A DNA stretch of 64,000 nucleotides from positions 15,456,482 through 15,520,481 of the forward strand of contig CM039509.1 of the NCBI GenBank assembly GCA_022432975.1, in the 5' to 3' direction. This document shows, one piece after another, positions 32,491-44,580 of this stretch. How positions within the stretch are numbered: position 1 is the stretch's first letter; every line of letters starts with the position of its first letter. The notes below the pieces were generated by a model. The model ran no database searches, was not told where the DNA came from, and saw nothing but the letters and a program-made list of their open reading frames with translations. Both the position numbers and the translations under genes were made by a program. This DNA is from Begonia masoniana. Its lineage: Eukaryota > Streptophyta > Magnoliopsida > Cucurbitales > Begoniaceae.

Positions 32491-35400
32491 TCAAGAACGA
32501 TAGCCCCCTGTTCCTCTCCTTTCATAAGGTCCAGAGCGATCACGATTGTATCTATCACCCCCAGAGCTTCCACGACCCCCAGCATCCCTATTGCGGCCAC
32601 CAAATCGATCTCCATTTCGATCTGGACCATATCGACCACTACCTCCACCACCTCCACTACTAGCATATTTATCCTCTCTACCACCATACCTACCTCTTCC
32701 TCCATCACTAGGACATTCTCGAGCAAAATGTCCAGGTTTACCGCACTTAAAACACTCTCCACCATTGGATCCACGTCCACCTCCATAGTCACGGTCTCGA
32801 TCTCGATCACGCCCTCGATCACGGTCACGATCACGTGACCGATCACCATCATGTTCTCTGCCTGACCCTTGAGCCTTATCAACTGTAATACTCCGACCAT
32901 CTAAATCAATTCCATTCATTTCTTCAATGGCCTCTTCCATAGCTTTTTTATCATCAAAAGTGACAAATCCAAATCCACGAGATCGCCCCGAGAACTTGTC
33001 AACAACTACCTGTGTAATGGATTTCCAAAAGATATAGTCACTTGAGTTCTTACCATAACAAAAAAAAAAAGATCACATTTATTACAGAATTTTGAATAAT
33101 GCCAAAGGCAAAAAAACAGGCCCCAAACAAAAGTCAAATAATAACATTACAGTCCTCGTCCTAGTTCTTTTGAAAAATCCAAAGGATAATTAAATATAAA
33201 ATTATAATAGAATAAAAGACAATAAGAGACATGGTCAATTTAAATTCTTTCTACTTATCCCCTTCTTCACTACTTTCATCACAATTCTCTCTTCATTTTA
33301 AATAACCATCATACAGTATGGATAAAATTACCTACTTCAACTCAAAAAATACCCTCCGGCCTTGTACTGATGCAATTCTCATCACTAAGAAAGGAAAGCC
33401 GATTACAAAATAAAGAGCATGCAATCTTTCAGTAAGATTTCAGAGACTAGAATCAAGGTGTGGGATGAGCATTGTCTATTCCTATCCTTGGTAAGGAATA
33501 CTTCGTAGAGATTAGATCTTTACAACAAAAACACACCTATATCGATGGGAGCCAGAATCACAATGCTTCATCTCTCTCGCTTCGATGGGAGAGAAAGAAA
33601 CCTGTCGATCATTCTTCAAAAATATCAGAGCCCAAGAGAGTGAATAGAATGTAGCCACGCAAATTGCAACTTCTTCACTCCGAACTAAGATTTTGTCACC
33701 TTCTTTGGAGGAGAGCCTTCGTTTTAAAGGACGCACGTACAGACGACTTCAATACAAACAACAGTGGAAGGAACTTTTGAATCACAACATTACACAAGTT
33801 AATCTTTGCAAATGTTTGGGCACCATATGCGAGGAGCAATGCTTTACTGTCCAACCGTTTCCAGGTATGCCTTTGTGCATTCTGACTTAAATGATTTTAC
33901 AAAGAGTCTCTCAAGATTGCAAAATGATACTGATTATCGACGATGTTCAAGATACAAAGAAATACAATCAGGAAGTGGAATCTCATAATGATGAGTTTTT
34001 TGAACCATTTATTGATGATCGAGATGATAAAATCTGGGAGAAAGCAAGTCAAGTCTACCTTGATTTGAAAAAGGAGGAATGACTTTGTTGGAAAACTAAT
34101 TTTAATGAAACTAAGGTTATCAGTGGCCTTGGGAAATCCATCCTCCCAAGCTTCAATCTAAATTCATTTTTTTCGAAAATTAAGATTAATTATAAAGATC
34201 TTCAGTTGGAATGTGCGAGATTGGGGGTCTAATGATAAAAGACGTGTTATTAAAGAAGTTATTACGAAACAGAATCCAGACGAGACTATCAACAACACTA
34301 TTGATGTGAATCCCACATCGGTTCAGAAAGTCAGTCTGGACTAATATATATGTTGGGACAAAACATCCACTCTTGAACTAGTTTTTGTGGTGGAGTTAGG
34401 GATTCTCATATCATTTGATATCAGAGTCAAACTTCTATGAGTCGGTGTGCACACATCAAGTTTCCTATTGACCTGGGACCGATGCGCCGATTGAGGCAGT
34501 CGCCTTGTCCGACCGATCGCCGACTGAGCCAGTCGCCTTTAAAGGGTGTGGGAATGATGTGAATCTCACATCGGTTACAGATGGTTGTCTAGGCTTAGTA
34601 TATATGTTGAGTCAAAACCTCCACTCTTGAGCTAACTTTTGTGATAGAGTTAGGGGTTCTCATATCAACTATGGCCTCACATGTGTGGGGATTTCGTTTC
34701 AAGAGTTTGGTAGTCTTGCCAGCTCAAGCGCGATCTGGAGGTATTCTCTTGGTATGGGATGTTAAAAGCATAAAAGTGGTGGAAATCGTGATTGGCCGCT
34801 TCTTTGTCTCTTTAAAAATTGACATTGGAAATTCCACTTCTTGGTGATTATTTGGGGTCTATGGCCCATGCACCGATTGAAGCCGCAATGATTTTTGGAT
34901 GGAGCTATTTGATTTTTTTGGTTTATGCCCTCCTAATTGGTGTGTGAGCGGAGATCTCAACGTGGTCAGATTTCCTACTAAAAAATTCACCATGAGTAGA
35001 GCTACTCGTAACATGAAAATGTTTGATAAGTTATTTTTTAGGCTTAACTTTGTGACATCCCTTGGGCAACTCGCATTTTACTTGGTCGAATCTTAAAACA
35101 AATTTGGTTAGTTGTAGATTAGATCGTTTTCTTTTCACAACGGAGTGAGGAAAACTATTTCAGGTGTCAAGGCAAGAAGCGCTTGTTTGTTTGCTGTCCA
35201 CTACTTTTAGATTTGAGAACGTGGCTCTCTCATTCAAAGTGTTTGGAGAACATCAAAATTTGGTGGTATAGCTGTAACTTAAATGGGTGGGAAGGTTTTA
35301 AGTTTATGAAAAAACTTCACGAAGTTAAACATGAAATCAAAAAATGGAATTTGTCTACTTTTGGTGACATAAGATTGGAAAAAGCTAGAAACAACAAGGT

Positions 35401-38400
35401 TTAGATGATGCTCAGAGACGGGAAAGGTACAATCTTAAGGTGCACTTTGAAGAAATTTTTATACTTGAATCTCAATCTTGGAGGCAAAAGATTAGACTTA
35501 AAAGTGTCTGCGGGTTGGATAATAACACCAAAGTTTGGGTTGAGAGTGGTAGGAAAATTAAGAAACTCATGAACAAACTTTCTTATGATGATGAGACCCT
35601 AATTGTTGAGGAAGCTCTCGTTCATGAAATCACGATCTACTTTTAAAACTCTTTATTCCATAACTCCAGGGCCCCTTTTGGAGTTACTAAGAGTTCATTA
35701 GCAAGCCATTCATCCAGGCATGGTTGTTCATTTGTATAGAAATTTTGATGAAGATGAAATTCGAATAACGGTGTTTGCTAAAGGTAGAGACTAAGCTCCT
35801 GGACCTTATGGTTATACCATAGCCTTCTTCCAAGATTCCTTTGAAGTGATTAAGTCTGACTAACTTAAAGTTTCCAAGAATTCCATGAAAGTGGCATTAT
35901 CAATGCAAAAACTAACGAGACCTACTTGTGCTTAATCCCTAAAAAAGGAAACTTGAGGAATTTGAAAGACTATAGGCCTCTAAGCTTGGTGTCGAGCCTT
36001 CACAAAATTGTGGCCAAGGTTTCATTGCTTCAGTTAAAAGATGTTATTGCATAGACGACCTAAAAGGAACAAGGGGCTTTCATTATGGGTTAAAATATTC
36101 TTGATTTTTCTTTAATTACTAATGAGAGTATTGAAGATTACAAACAAAAGAAGAAATCAGTAATTTCTAAAATCGATTTTGAGAAGGCTTATGATACGTG
36201 ATTGGGGTTTCATTGACGTTATTCTAAAATTGAAAGGGTTTGATGGGAGATGGAGGAAGTGGATATATGGATGTTTGTGATTTTCAAATTTCTCTGTCCT
36301 TATAAATGGAAGACCTAGAGGTAAATTTCGAGCAACAAGAGAGCTTAAGCAAGGAGACCCTCTTTCTCCTTTTCTATTTATTCTCATTAGTGATGTCCTT
36401 AGTAAAATGTTGAATAGAGCGAAATGTCTTCATTAGATAAAGGGATTCAAAATTGTCAGTGAAGTTATTCATGTTTCTCATCTCTAATTTGATGATAACA
36501 CTATTTTGTTTTCTGTGAAAGACTCTAAAATTCAAAACTTTGTGAATATGGTGAAAATTTTTTGTTTACTTTCTGGTCTCAAGCTAAACCTTAAAAAAAA
36601 CTATTATCGTGGAATATTGAGGATCATAATCTTGATAAATTAGCCTCTATAACTAATTGCAAAAAAGGTTCTTTATCACTTTCCTATCTGGGTCTCACTC
36701 TTCGTGGTAATCCTTGTTCTCTTTGTTTTTGGGAGCCAGTTTAACAGAAAATCACAAAACGCCACAATAGTTGGAAAAAAGGCTGCATCTCCAGAGAGGG
36801 GAAACTTACTTTGATTCATGTTGTGCTTGATAGTATCCCAATCTATTGTCTCTCTCTCTCTTTAACTTCCAACTAAGGTTTATAAGATGTTACACAAAAT
36901 GGTTAAGGGCTTTTTCTGAGAATGATACGATGGAAAGTCAAGTCCTTGTCTAATTCATGGGAGCTTGTTACTAAACCTAAATTAAAAGAGTGCCTTGGGA
37001 TTGGTAATTTTTAGTCTAGGCAGAATGTTTTGTAGGGAAAATGGTTGTGGAGATTTCTTTTGGAAACTAATTCTTTGTGGCATGCAATGATTAAGAGCAA
37101 ATAAGACTTCGTGATTTTTGGTTGGGCTACCTATCATGCTAATCTGGTCCTTGGGATCTATTTCCTTGGAAATATATTTCCCTCTGTTCTTCATCTTTTC
37201 TGGATTGCATCACATTTAAGGTGGGAACAAAGCTCTGTTCGGTCCTATAGGTGGATTGGGGATGCTCCTTTTTGTGCTCGTTTCCTGGCATTTATCGTCT
37301 GTCCCGTAATAAAAGCTTCTTTATTGCCTCTCTTTTTGACATGCTCACAATCCTTGGCATCTTTCCTCACGAAGAGAGTTGAATATCTCGGAGTTTATCA
37401 GGTTTTCTGTTTTTCATGCGGCTATCTCTTCTTTCTCTCCAAGAATGAGTATCGCCAACACCAGAAGATGGTTTGTTAACCCATCAACAAACTTTTCTTT
37501 GAGATTTTTTTTCTCTAAACTTACTTCTCGTTCTACTATAAATTTCTCCTTTTTTTATTTTGTTTGGAAGGTCTCATCCAAAATCCAAGTTTATGCTTGG
37601 ATTCTTATATATGAAAAGTTGTCTACTTGCGATCAAATTCAAAATAGAAATCATTGTTTGGCTCTCTCCGTGCTTTGTTGCCCTTTTTGTATGGAGTATG
37701 AGAAAATTATCACTCACACTAAGATTAATTGTGAGCTTACTAGAGGCATTTGGAGTCAATTCTTTCTCTTTTAATCGAACTATGGGGATGCAATTGGAGA
37801 TTTAGAGCTTCCTTCTTTAGATCTTTTATAGGGATGAAAGATCAAAAAACCGAAAGTTAATTTTGAGTTTAGGAGTTGTAGCTATTTTTTGGGCTATCAG
37901 ATTTTTTCGCAATGTTATTATGTTTGATGATAAAGAGTCAATTACAAAACTTTCGGAAAATATTAATTTTATCATTGCTAAATAAATTTATTGTTTGGAG
38001 ATTAATTGTTTTAGATTGAGGGTTTTCTTCTTGAAGGGTTATTCCATTCTCTTTTTTGTAATTTATCTCTATCAATATATTTCGTTTTTTATCCAAAAAA
38101 AATATTCCCATAAAAAAAATAGAACTATTTCATTGTATATATCTGGTAAACTATTAAAACTGTACAAAATTTAGGTTCACCATCTAACTCTAACCATTTT
38201 AACTTAAACTCGGGTGTATTATTTTTTCAATTGTTCAATAACAAAAAATAATAGTCAAATGAAAAAGTACCCTTCGAGATGTAACTTCCGAGAATAATAA
38301 TTAGAGATTGACTCTAGTCTAATTCAATTAAAAAAGCAGCAAGCACGGCAAGCTAGCATAAACAATAAAATTTATTTATAAAAATTAATCAATAAATGAC

Positions 38401-39279
38401 AGAAAGGTCCCAGATAAAACAGAGAAAGGGTTAAAATTACAAAATTTATTATTGTAAGAAATACTACCAACAAAATTATAACAAACTACAAATACAATAT
38501 GAGGTACAACCAAAACATATCATTTCCGTCTACTCTACTTTCACCACATTTCTCAGTATTTAATATCCATCATAAAATTTGAGCAAAATCACCTACTTCA
38601 AATCGAAATACCCAACACACATGCCTCATAGCAATGTCATTTTTCTTATGGCTAAGAAAGAAAGGCCTTATACATTATAAGGAAAAGATTGATCCAGAAA
38701 CTTCCTCATTATTGATGAAGCTAAAAATCAGGTCAAGGGATAACTATCAAATTTAAAAACAAAACAAAAAATTGCTTATTATTTTATGTTATATAAAGTT
38801 TCTAAAGGGTGTAAAATCTAATTTTTAATTTTACTTCTCACCTTCTTAAATTACATACTGACATGCTATTTTTTCTATTGTCCAATTAGGGATTTAGCAA
38901 AGCTACATTAAACTATATGGTCAAATAAAAAAATAATATTCAAGGTATAGAGATGTTAAGCATTAGAGTGTTATTATAGTCCTAGGCAAGTACAAAAGCA
39001 GCATGCACAACAAGCTAGTATAATGAATAAATTAATTCATTTATAAAATTAAATCAAATAAGGTAATTAAATAACAAAAAGGTACCAGCTAAAACAAAAA
39101 GAGAACTGAATATATTGGCAACAAAGCCTAGGATAGAACAGTTCCCACATACAAAACACTGAAGTTACCTTAGCTTCAAGAAGATGGCCAAACTTTTGAA
39201 ACGCCTCTTTCAGACCTCGATCAGAAGTTGACCAGGAAAGGCCACCAATGAAGCATCGATACTCCACTTCTTCGGCCAT
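32491..39279 (-). CDS. RZ-1A: RZ-1A-like glycine-rich RNA-binding protein (RRM plus CCHC zinc knuckle), two coding exons
   Basis: Coding exons are 39169-39279 (37 codons) and 32491-33009 (172 codons plus stop), giving 209 residues in phase 0. Splice sites are GCTAAG|GTAACTTC and TTACACAG|GTAGTTG. Residues 8-82 form an RRM with RNP2 CFIGGL (9-14) and RNP1 RGFGFVTF (48-55). A linker of RD repeats follows (about 88-111). A zinc knuckle C-X2-C-X4-H-X4-C lies at 123-136, and the tail is glycine-, arginine- and aspartate-rich. This matches plant RZ-1A, a nuclear RNA-binding protein tied to cold response and RNA processing; Arabidopsis RZ-1A is somewhat longer. The coding sequence is intact. The intron is unusually large because it has taken in a LINE. 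The AG just before the ATG (39288) could be the acceptor of a 5' UTR intron. Confidence 0.93.
34302..34413 (+). repeat. TRIM left LTR
   Basis: The 112-bp direct repeat starts TGATGTGAATCCCACATCGG and ends CTCATATCA. It is similar to the right copy at 34555-34667 with about fifteen differences by eye. Confidence 0.9.
34555..34667 (+). repeat. TRIM right LTR
   Basis: The 113-bp direct repeat starts TGATGTGAATCTCACATCGG and ends CTCATATCA, just before the ACTAT target duplication. Confidence 0.9.
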
Positions 39280-39984
39280 AATTTGAACTGTGTTACATAA
39301 AGTCACAAAATTTTGAAGAAGCCAAATATATAAAACCTTAGCTCACAAATCCATATTTGAAAGTTGATCAGACACATGCCAAACACAGCAAGAATGCACA
39401 CGTACATACACACATAACTGCAGTGAGATGACCAAGGTAGTCATATACACAGGCCCCTTATAAAGGAATATGGGTAAAAACGTTGAACTTTGCAGAAAAT
39501 ATATCTAACTTTAAAACAATAACTAACTAAAAAGCCTGACACATTTTGACCAAGATATTTGATTAATTAAAGCTTCTGTCATCCTACGGATCACTTTGCC
39601 CACCAATTTTCTTAAGGAACTTAGTTTTTCTTTAAGAGGGCATTTTTTTTGTCCAGCACACCAAGAATATTTCACAATTCATTCGAGCATTTGGAATCAG
39701 AATTAAAAAATAAAAAATAAAACCCAATTGCAAATTTGTTTCAGGTGAAAAGGGGGTAAATACATAAACAGTTGGATGTAGAGAATGAAGGAGATGCCAA
39801 GTGTTTAATAATAAATGATGTAATTTTGACATGTATCCACATTTATTAGTCTGTTTCACTTCACTTGAATTTAACACAAAAGTGTAGGAGAAATCATAGT
39901 GATAAAGAGAGATCAAGATTAGTATAGAGGACTTAGAACAGAAAAATTGGAGAAGGGTAGTTTGCCAGGGGTTCAATGTCGGGA
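39280..39984 (-). other. Upstream region of the RZ-1A-like gene (5' UTR or promoter)
   Basis: About 700 bases separate the start codon from Tekay pol sequence on the same strand. A splice-acceptor-like TTATGTAACACAG lies just before the start. No clear upstream exon or TATA element could be fixed, so the native promoter may sit here or may have been displaced by the retroelement. Confidence 0.4.
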
Positions 39985-40440
39985 TGCGTCATGCCCACTC
40001 TTTCCCTTCTTGCATTAATACACATTCAAACCATCTGGAAGCATCACAGTATACGCTAAAGTTGCCGTCTTCAACTGGCCATACTAATAAAGGACAGTGG
40101 TCACTTTATTAAGTGGCGAGCAACTCATCTCGCACGCTCAGACCTACTGAATTTGATATCCGTCCTTGTAAGCTGGTATAGGCTGTGCTCCAACAGAGAA
40201 ATCCCTTGATGAACGTTCTGTCATAACAGCTAATCGAATTAAAGCTCGTACTTCACTGCATCTCGGTTTTGGCCACTCTTTCACGGCATGAATCTTGCCG
40301 GATCCACGGGGACACTCCTCTGCCGGGACACCACATGGCCTAGGAATTAATCTATCAACCAGAATTCACACTTTGATTAGCTTGCTCTTCAATTGATGCT
40401 TGTTTTAGGATTGACAGTACAACAGCCAAGTATGGTCATT
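39985..40440 (-). pseudogene. Tekay pol remnant after the open frame (RT thumb and RNase H start)
   Basis: The minus strand reads LGHVV then VPVDPARF with frame changes, then RALIRLA-like text. An internal deletion joins this to GNFSVYCDASRWFECVLMQEG, the start of RNase H. Stops are frequent. Similarity ends near 39985. Confidence 0.75.
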
Positions 40441-42582
40441 TTAGGCCTCACTCTTGGAATAAACCAGAATGTCGTCGATGAAAACAATCACAAATTTATC
40501 CAAGACATCTTGGAATATCCTGTTCATTAGGTCCATAAATGCTGCCGGAGCATTAGTTAACCCGAACGACATCACCAAGAACTCGTAATGCCCGTACAGG
40601 GTCCTGAAGGCGTTCTTTGGAATATCATCAGCCCTGACCTTCAACTGGTAGTAACCGAAGCGCAAATCGATCTTAGAGAATACCCGAGCCCCTTGTAGCT
40701 GGTCAAATAAATCATCGATTCTCGGCAACGGGTACTTATTCTTGATCGTTAACTTATTCAGCTCACGGTAGTCAATACACATCCGTAAGGACCCATCCTT
40801 CTTCTTAACAAACAAGACGGGAGCACCCCACGGAGAAAAACTAGGGCGCACAAAACCCTTATCCACCAATTCTTTTAGCTGAGCCTTCAACTCCCTCAGC
40901 TCAATCGGTGCCATACGGTACAGATTCTTCGATACTGGTTCCGCACCTGGATATACGTCAATTTCAAACTCAATTTCGCGATCAGGTGGCAATCCCGGTA
41001 GGTCATCTAAGAAAACCTCAGGGAAGTCTCGGACCACCGGAATATTTTGAAGTTCGACCTCACCTTGCCTTCGAACATCTACTATATGGGCAAGAAATCC
41101 GACATATCCTGACCTCATCAGCTGTTGAGCTTTCAAGGAGGATATAACATGTATACTATGTCTCTTCGGTACTGCCTGATAGAAGAACTCTATTTCGTTC
41201 GGGCGCTTAAAAGTCACGAGCCCGGACCTACAGCCGATGGTGGCATGATGTCTAAATAGCCAGTCCATCCCCAGAATCACTTCGTATCCTTTCATACCGA
41301 TGACGATAAGATGGGCATACAATTTCTGGTCTCCAACTGACACTATATCACTCTGCACTGCCTGCTCGGAGTGCATAAACTCTCCGGACGGTAGCATGAC
41401 ACTGTAGGGTTGATCGGATGGTGCAAGGCACAAGTTCTTTCTACCCGCAAAGTCCATGGCCACAAATGAATGAGTGGCCCCCGTGTCTAACAAAGTATAT
41501 GCAGGTATGTTACACACCAAAATTGTACCTGTAATTGCTGTGTGCAGATCAGCATCATCAACGTCCTCCATCATTGCAAAGACTCTTGGCACGACCTGAT
41601 TTTGTCTCGTGTCGGGTATCGGGCAATCACGGACATGATGGCCTCCTTTGCCACATCGGAAACAAGCGCCAGTAATAAGCCTGCATTCGCCCTGGTGGCT
41701 TCTCTGGCACCATGGACATATAGTGGGCTGAGGAGCCCCCATCGGTCTCTTTCCTTTGTCTGGGTAAGTGATGGTCTCATTGGGCCTCTTAATGCCCCTG
41801 TTTTGCTGCTGTTGGGGTTGAAAATTCTGGCCCCTTTGCTGTTGGTGCTGTTGATATTGTTGGTGCTGAGGAACATTTCGAATAATCCCTCTTGGTGAAT
41901 CTCTTTGTCTCTGGGACTTTATTTCTAAAGCCTCTAACTGATAAGCCTTGGCCACCACCTTCACATACGGTGCCTCATCGAACCCTCCGGTTGTGATCCC
42001 TCGTAGAAGGTCCATCTTCAACCCTTGAATGAATTGGTGCACCTTGTTCTCATCGGTGGCCACCATATGTGTTGCATATCGGGACAGTGACTCGAATTTC
42101 TGAACATATTCAGCCACTGACCCATATTGTCGCAGCCGAGATAATTCAAGCAACTTTTCCTTCCTCACTCCCCGGTCAAAGTACTTCTCGTAGAAGATCT
42201 TCGTGAATCCTTCCCAGCTTAATGCCACTGTAGTTGACTGCACTGTGTCCCACCAAAATCCCGCACTTTCGGTGAGATAGAACGTGGCGCAAATAACTTT
42301 CTTGTTGTCTTCTACTTCTGCATATCCAAACATTTTCTCCATAGTTCGAATCCAGGTTTCAGCACAGGTCGGGTCTGTAGACAGTCCATCAAATGAGGGT
42401 GGCTGAAGTCGCCGGAATCTGTCTCCACTGTTGTCACGTGAAGCATTCCCGTGGTTGTTATTCCCGTTATCCTCCCTGGCCATCATGCGTTCCACCATAC
42501 GGGACTGTACTCCTACCAGCTCGGTTAGTCGGTCAATGGCGCGAGAGCTTTCGCTTGACTCTTCCTGATGTCCTCTCACCAT
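40441..42582 (-). CDS. Tekay-like gag-protease-RT polyprotein (open but truncated)
   Basis: The 713-codon open frame starts [19 protein letters not shown]. The retrotransposon gag domain is at about residues 60-210 ([48 protein letters not shown]). Glutamine-rich spacer follows, then the zinc knuckle [15 protein letters not shown] (about 308-322) and the aspartic protease [11 protein letters not shown] (about 362-372). Reverse transcriptase has [45 protein letters not shown]-type [15 protein letters not shown] and [14 protein letters not shown]. The catalytic VFIDD is present. The frame stops soon after, where intact elements run on to RNase H, integrase and chromodomain. It is the best-kept retroelement frame in the window. 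Confidence 0.92.
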   Translation of the reverse strand: MVRGHQEESSESSRAIDRLTELVGVQSRMVERMMAREDNGNNNHGNASRDNSGDRFRRLQPPSFDGLSTDPTCAETWIRTMEKMFGYAEVEDNKKVICATFYLTESAGFWWDTVQSTTVALSWEGFTKIFYEKYFDRGVRKEKLLELSRLRQYGSVAEYVQKFESLSRYATHMVATDENKVHQFIQGLKMDLLRGITTGGFDEAPYVKVVAKAYQLEALEIKSQRQRDSPRGIIRNVPQHQQYQQHQQQRGQNFQPQQQQNRGIKRPNETITYPDKGKRPMGAPQPTICPWCQRSHQGECRLITGACFRCGKGGHHVRDCPIPDTRQNQVVPRVFAMMEDVDDADLHTAITGTILVCNIPAYTLLDTGATHSFVAMDFAGRKNLCLAPSDQPYSVMLPSGEFMHSEQAVQSDIVSVGDQKLYAHLIVIGMKGYEVILGMDWLFRHHATIGCRSGLVTFKRPNEIEFFYQAVPKRHSIHVISSLKAQQLMRSGYVGFLAHIVDVRRQGEVELQNIPVVRDFPEVFLDDLPGLPPDREIEFEIDVYPGAEPVSKNLYRMAPIELRELKAQLKELVDKGFVRPSFSPWGAPVLFVKKKDGSLRMCIDYRELNKLTIKNKYPLPRIDDLFDQLQGARVFSKIDLRFGYYQLKVRADDIPKNAFRTLYGHYEFLVMSFGLTNAPAAFMDLMNRIFQDVLDKFVIVFIDDILVYSKSEA

Positions 42583-42717
42583 TTCTAAGAAATCCTATAA
42601 ACAGAATAACCTAACTTAATAAACAGAACTTTGACAGGAAACACTTACAGTTGGTGGAGCGATCTCACGTGGCAGGTGCGCAGTCAGAATTTTCACAGAA
42701 TCGATTTTTAAACCGTG

Positions 42718-42735
42718 TCGCTCTGATACCACAAC
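42718..42735 (-). other. Primer-binding site of the Tekay-like element
   Basis: Minus-strand GTTGTGGTATCAGAGCG follows the LTR end GGGTCGTCACA and matches the tRNA-Met primer site. Confidence 0.88.
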
Positions 42736-43250
42736 TGTGACGACCCAAAACCGAACCCGATCGGGGTCCGGGATCGGAGCCATCACTCCAGGACAGTGGA
42801 CGGAAAAACGGTGACTATTTTTTTTTTTAACAGATCGGTCAAGACAGTGGACATTATACTTAAAAATATTTTCAGAGAAACGAAATCGAATGACAGGAAA
42901 CATGAACTGTCATCGCAAACCCTAAAACGTAACTTTACAGAGAGGGAGAAACTACAGTGAGTAAGAGAAAACATTTACAGGGAGAGAGGGAGAGTTCTCG
43001 GGTGACAAGGTGAAACAGGAAGCAGTTGAATCTAAAGGGGCAGAGTAAATGACGAAACCAAAAGGAGTGAAGCAGAAAACATAAATGAACTTAATTTGAA
43101 AGAATTCAGGCTGGCGGAAGACTTAGTATAAAAGAGCTTCGGTGGATTAAATAAAACAACATTGTACAATGATAATCGGAAGGAGGAGAGTAAAACTGGG
43201 CAGAAAGATAAAAGCTATCGGTGGATGTGAACTATAAACAAGAATTGAGT

Positions 43251-43540
43251 TCACCGGAAGATGCAGGCAGTGAACGAAATCGGTAAAAGGAGATGACGTC
43301 AGCCGGAAGATGGATGACGTCACCGGAAGATGCAGGCAGTGAACGAAATCGGTAGAAGGAGATGACGTCAGTCGGAAGATGGATGACGTCACCGGAAGAT
43401 GCAGGCAGTAAACGAAATCGGTAGAAGGAGATGACGTCAGCCGGAAGATGGATGACGTCACCGGTAGATGCAGACAACAACGTCACCGGCAGAAGGTGAT
43501 GACGTCAGCCGGAAGATGGATGACGTCAGCCGGTAGATGA
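43251..43540. repeat. 69-bp tandem repeats with TGACGTCA palindromes
   Basis: Units begin TCACCGGAAGATGCAGGCAG at 43251, 43320 and 43389, and a shorter derived unit begins at 43458. Each full unit contains two TGACGTCA palindromes, so about eight occur between 43294 and 43526. The open frames on the minus strand across this block reflect only the repeat length being a multiple of three. Confidence 0.93.
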
Positions 43541-44480
43541 AACTTTTAAGACAAACAGAAATGCACTTCTCACCGGTGGATGGAATCGGAAGATGCAGTT
43601 TTTAAGGCAAGATTCGACAACTTTAACAGAAAGACCTACAAACAGAGAGTCTCAAAACAGGAGGCACAAAGGTTCCAAACCTTCAAAACCCGATTTCAAA
43701 ACAGATTTTTGAGTCATACTCTACAAGTGACAGGGGTTCAGGAAAACAAACTGCATGGATGGCTCAAAAACTCGAAACCCTCCATGCACAACCCTAAAAG
43801 ACAAATTTCAAATACACGGTTCCAGAATATTTCAGAATACTTCATAACATAATTCAACTGTCAAATACAGTATAAACAGAAGGCATGAAAGTTATAGACT
43901 TTCAATACTCGATTCTAAACAAGGTTATGGAACATACTTTGCAAATGATAGGTTCAAGGAAACAGACTGCATGGATATTTCCCAAAACTAGAAGTCATCC
44001 ATGCACAAACAAATAAAAGCATCCCAGCAGTTTCAGAATAATTTCAATACATTTCAAGACATAAATACAACTGTCGAATACAGAGGTTTTAGACATCAAG
44101 ATAGGTTCAATACATTACAGAGTTTCGACAGAGTTTTTCTAAAACCAAAACATTAGAATCTAATTAAAATTCACAGGCAGTATTTTCTCTTTCAAAAACT
44201 TAAACCTCAGAGCAGATATATGTCTGGCTGCAGCAACCACCCCATGAGCTCGATCCACCCTCTACATTAGATCATCATTTTGAGGAACAAGGTCCTCGGT
44301 TTTGGGTTCAGTACCTACATCAGAGAGTTCACCTATGAGTCTAAAACTCAGTAAGACATAATTGGTATGCAGTGATGCAAAGTGCTATGCATGCCGTTTT
44401 TCAGAATACAGTGACAGTACAGAGCATTTAGTTACAGTGGCAGTAGAATTAAGTGGAGCTTATAGGGGAACTGGCAAACA

Positions 44481-44580
44481 GTGGGGGAGGGGGAGGGTGC
44501 ACTATCAGGCACATTCAGGGGTACAGTACAGTGGGGGAGGGGGAGGGTGCACTATCAGGCACATTCAGGGGACAGTAAAC
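44481..44580. repeat. 50-bp direct duplication with G-rich core
   Basis: GTGGGGGAGGGGGAGGGTGC and the following ACTATCAGGCACATTCAGGG occur at 44481 and again at 44531. Each copy has three G runs of three or more, with a fourth G run at the downstream AGGGG. Confidence 0.9.

Larger units (their letters stand above)
34302..34667 (+). mobile_element. Complete TRIM element (366 bp) inside the LINE
   Basis: Two LTRs of 112-113 bp (34302-34413 and 34555-34667) share TGATGTGAAT, CACATCGGTT, TATATATGTTG and the ending GGTTCTCATATCA/GATTCTCATATCA. After LTR one comes TTTGATATCAGAGTC, a primer site close to the tRNA-Met type. Before LTR two is a purine-rich TTTAAAGGGTGTGGGAA. The target duplication ACTAT is perfect (34297-34301 and 34668-34672). 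There is no reading frame of note. All parts needed for a TRIM are therefore visible, and it must move by enzymes from other elements. Confidence 0.92.
33430..38105 (+). mobile_element. Decayed LINE (L1-type non-LTR retrotransposon) in the RZ-1A intron
   Basis: The endonuclease starts near 34190 with a [13 protein letters not shown] phrase. After the TRIM insertion it continues with [16 protein letters not shown] and [11 protein letters not shown] (to about 34985). The linker region (35260-35640) has many lysines, as in plant L1. Reverse transcriptase follows with [59 protein letters not shown] and [10 protein letters not shown] (35910-36530). A zinc-finger reverse-transcriptase-associated region follows to about 37770. 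The 3' end has two short A runs near 38093-38125. Many stops and frameshifts make it inactive. The 5' limit is unclear: 33430-34080 may hold ORF1 remnants. Confidence 0.82.
33010..39168 (-). other. RZ-1A: 6.16-kb coding intron of the RZ-1A-like gene
   Basis: It is bounded by consensus GT and AG on the minus strand. It contains a LINE on the opposite strand (about 33430-38105) that carries a TRIM. On both sides is diverged intron sequence: 33205-33415 resembles 38480-38690, and 38230-38420 resembles 38880-39090. No other gene is visible. Confidence 0.88.

Noticed and set aside
32437..32838. Serine/threonine/isoleucine-rich plus-strand frame
   Set aside because: It is the antisense shadow of RZ-1A exon 2, whose repeats suppress stops in other frames.
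43147..43486. Repeat protein frames on the minus strand
   Set aside because: The frames stay open only because the DNA repeat is 69 bp, a multiple of three. They sit in an LTR and match no family.
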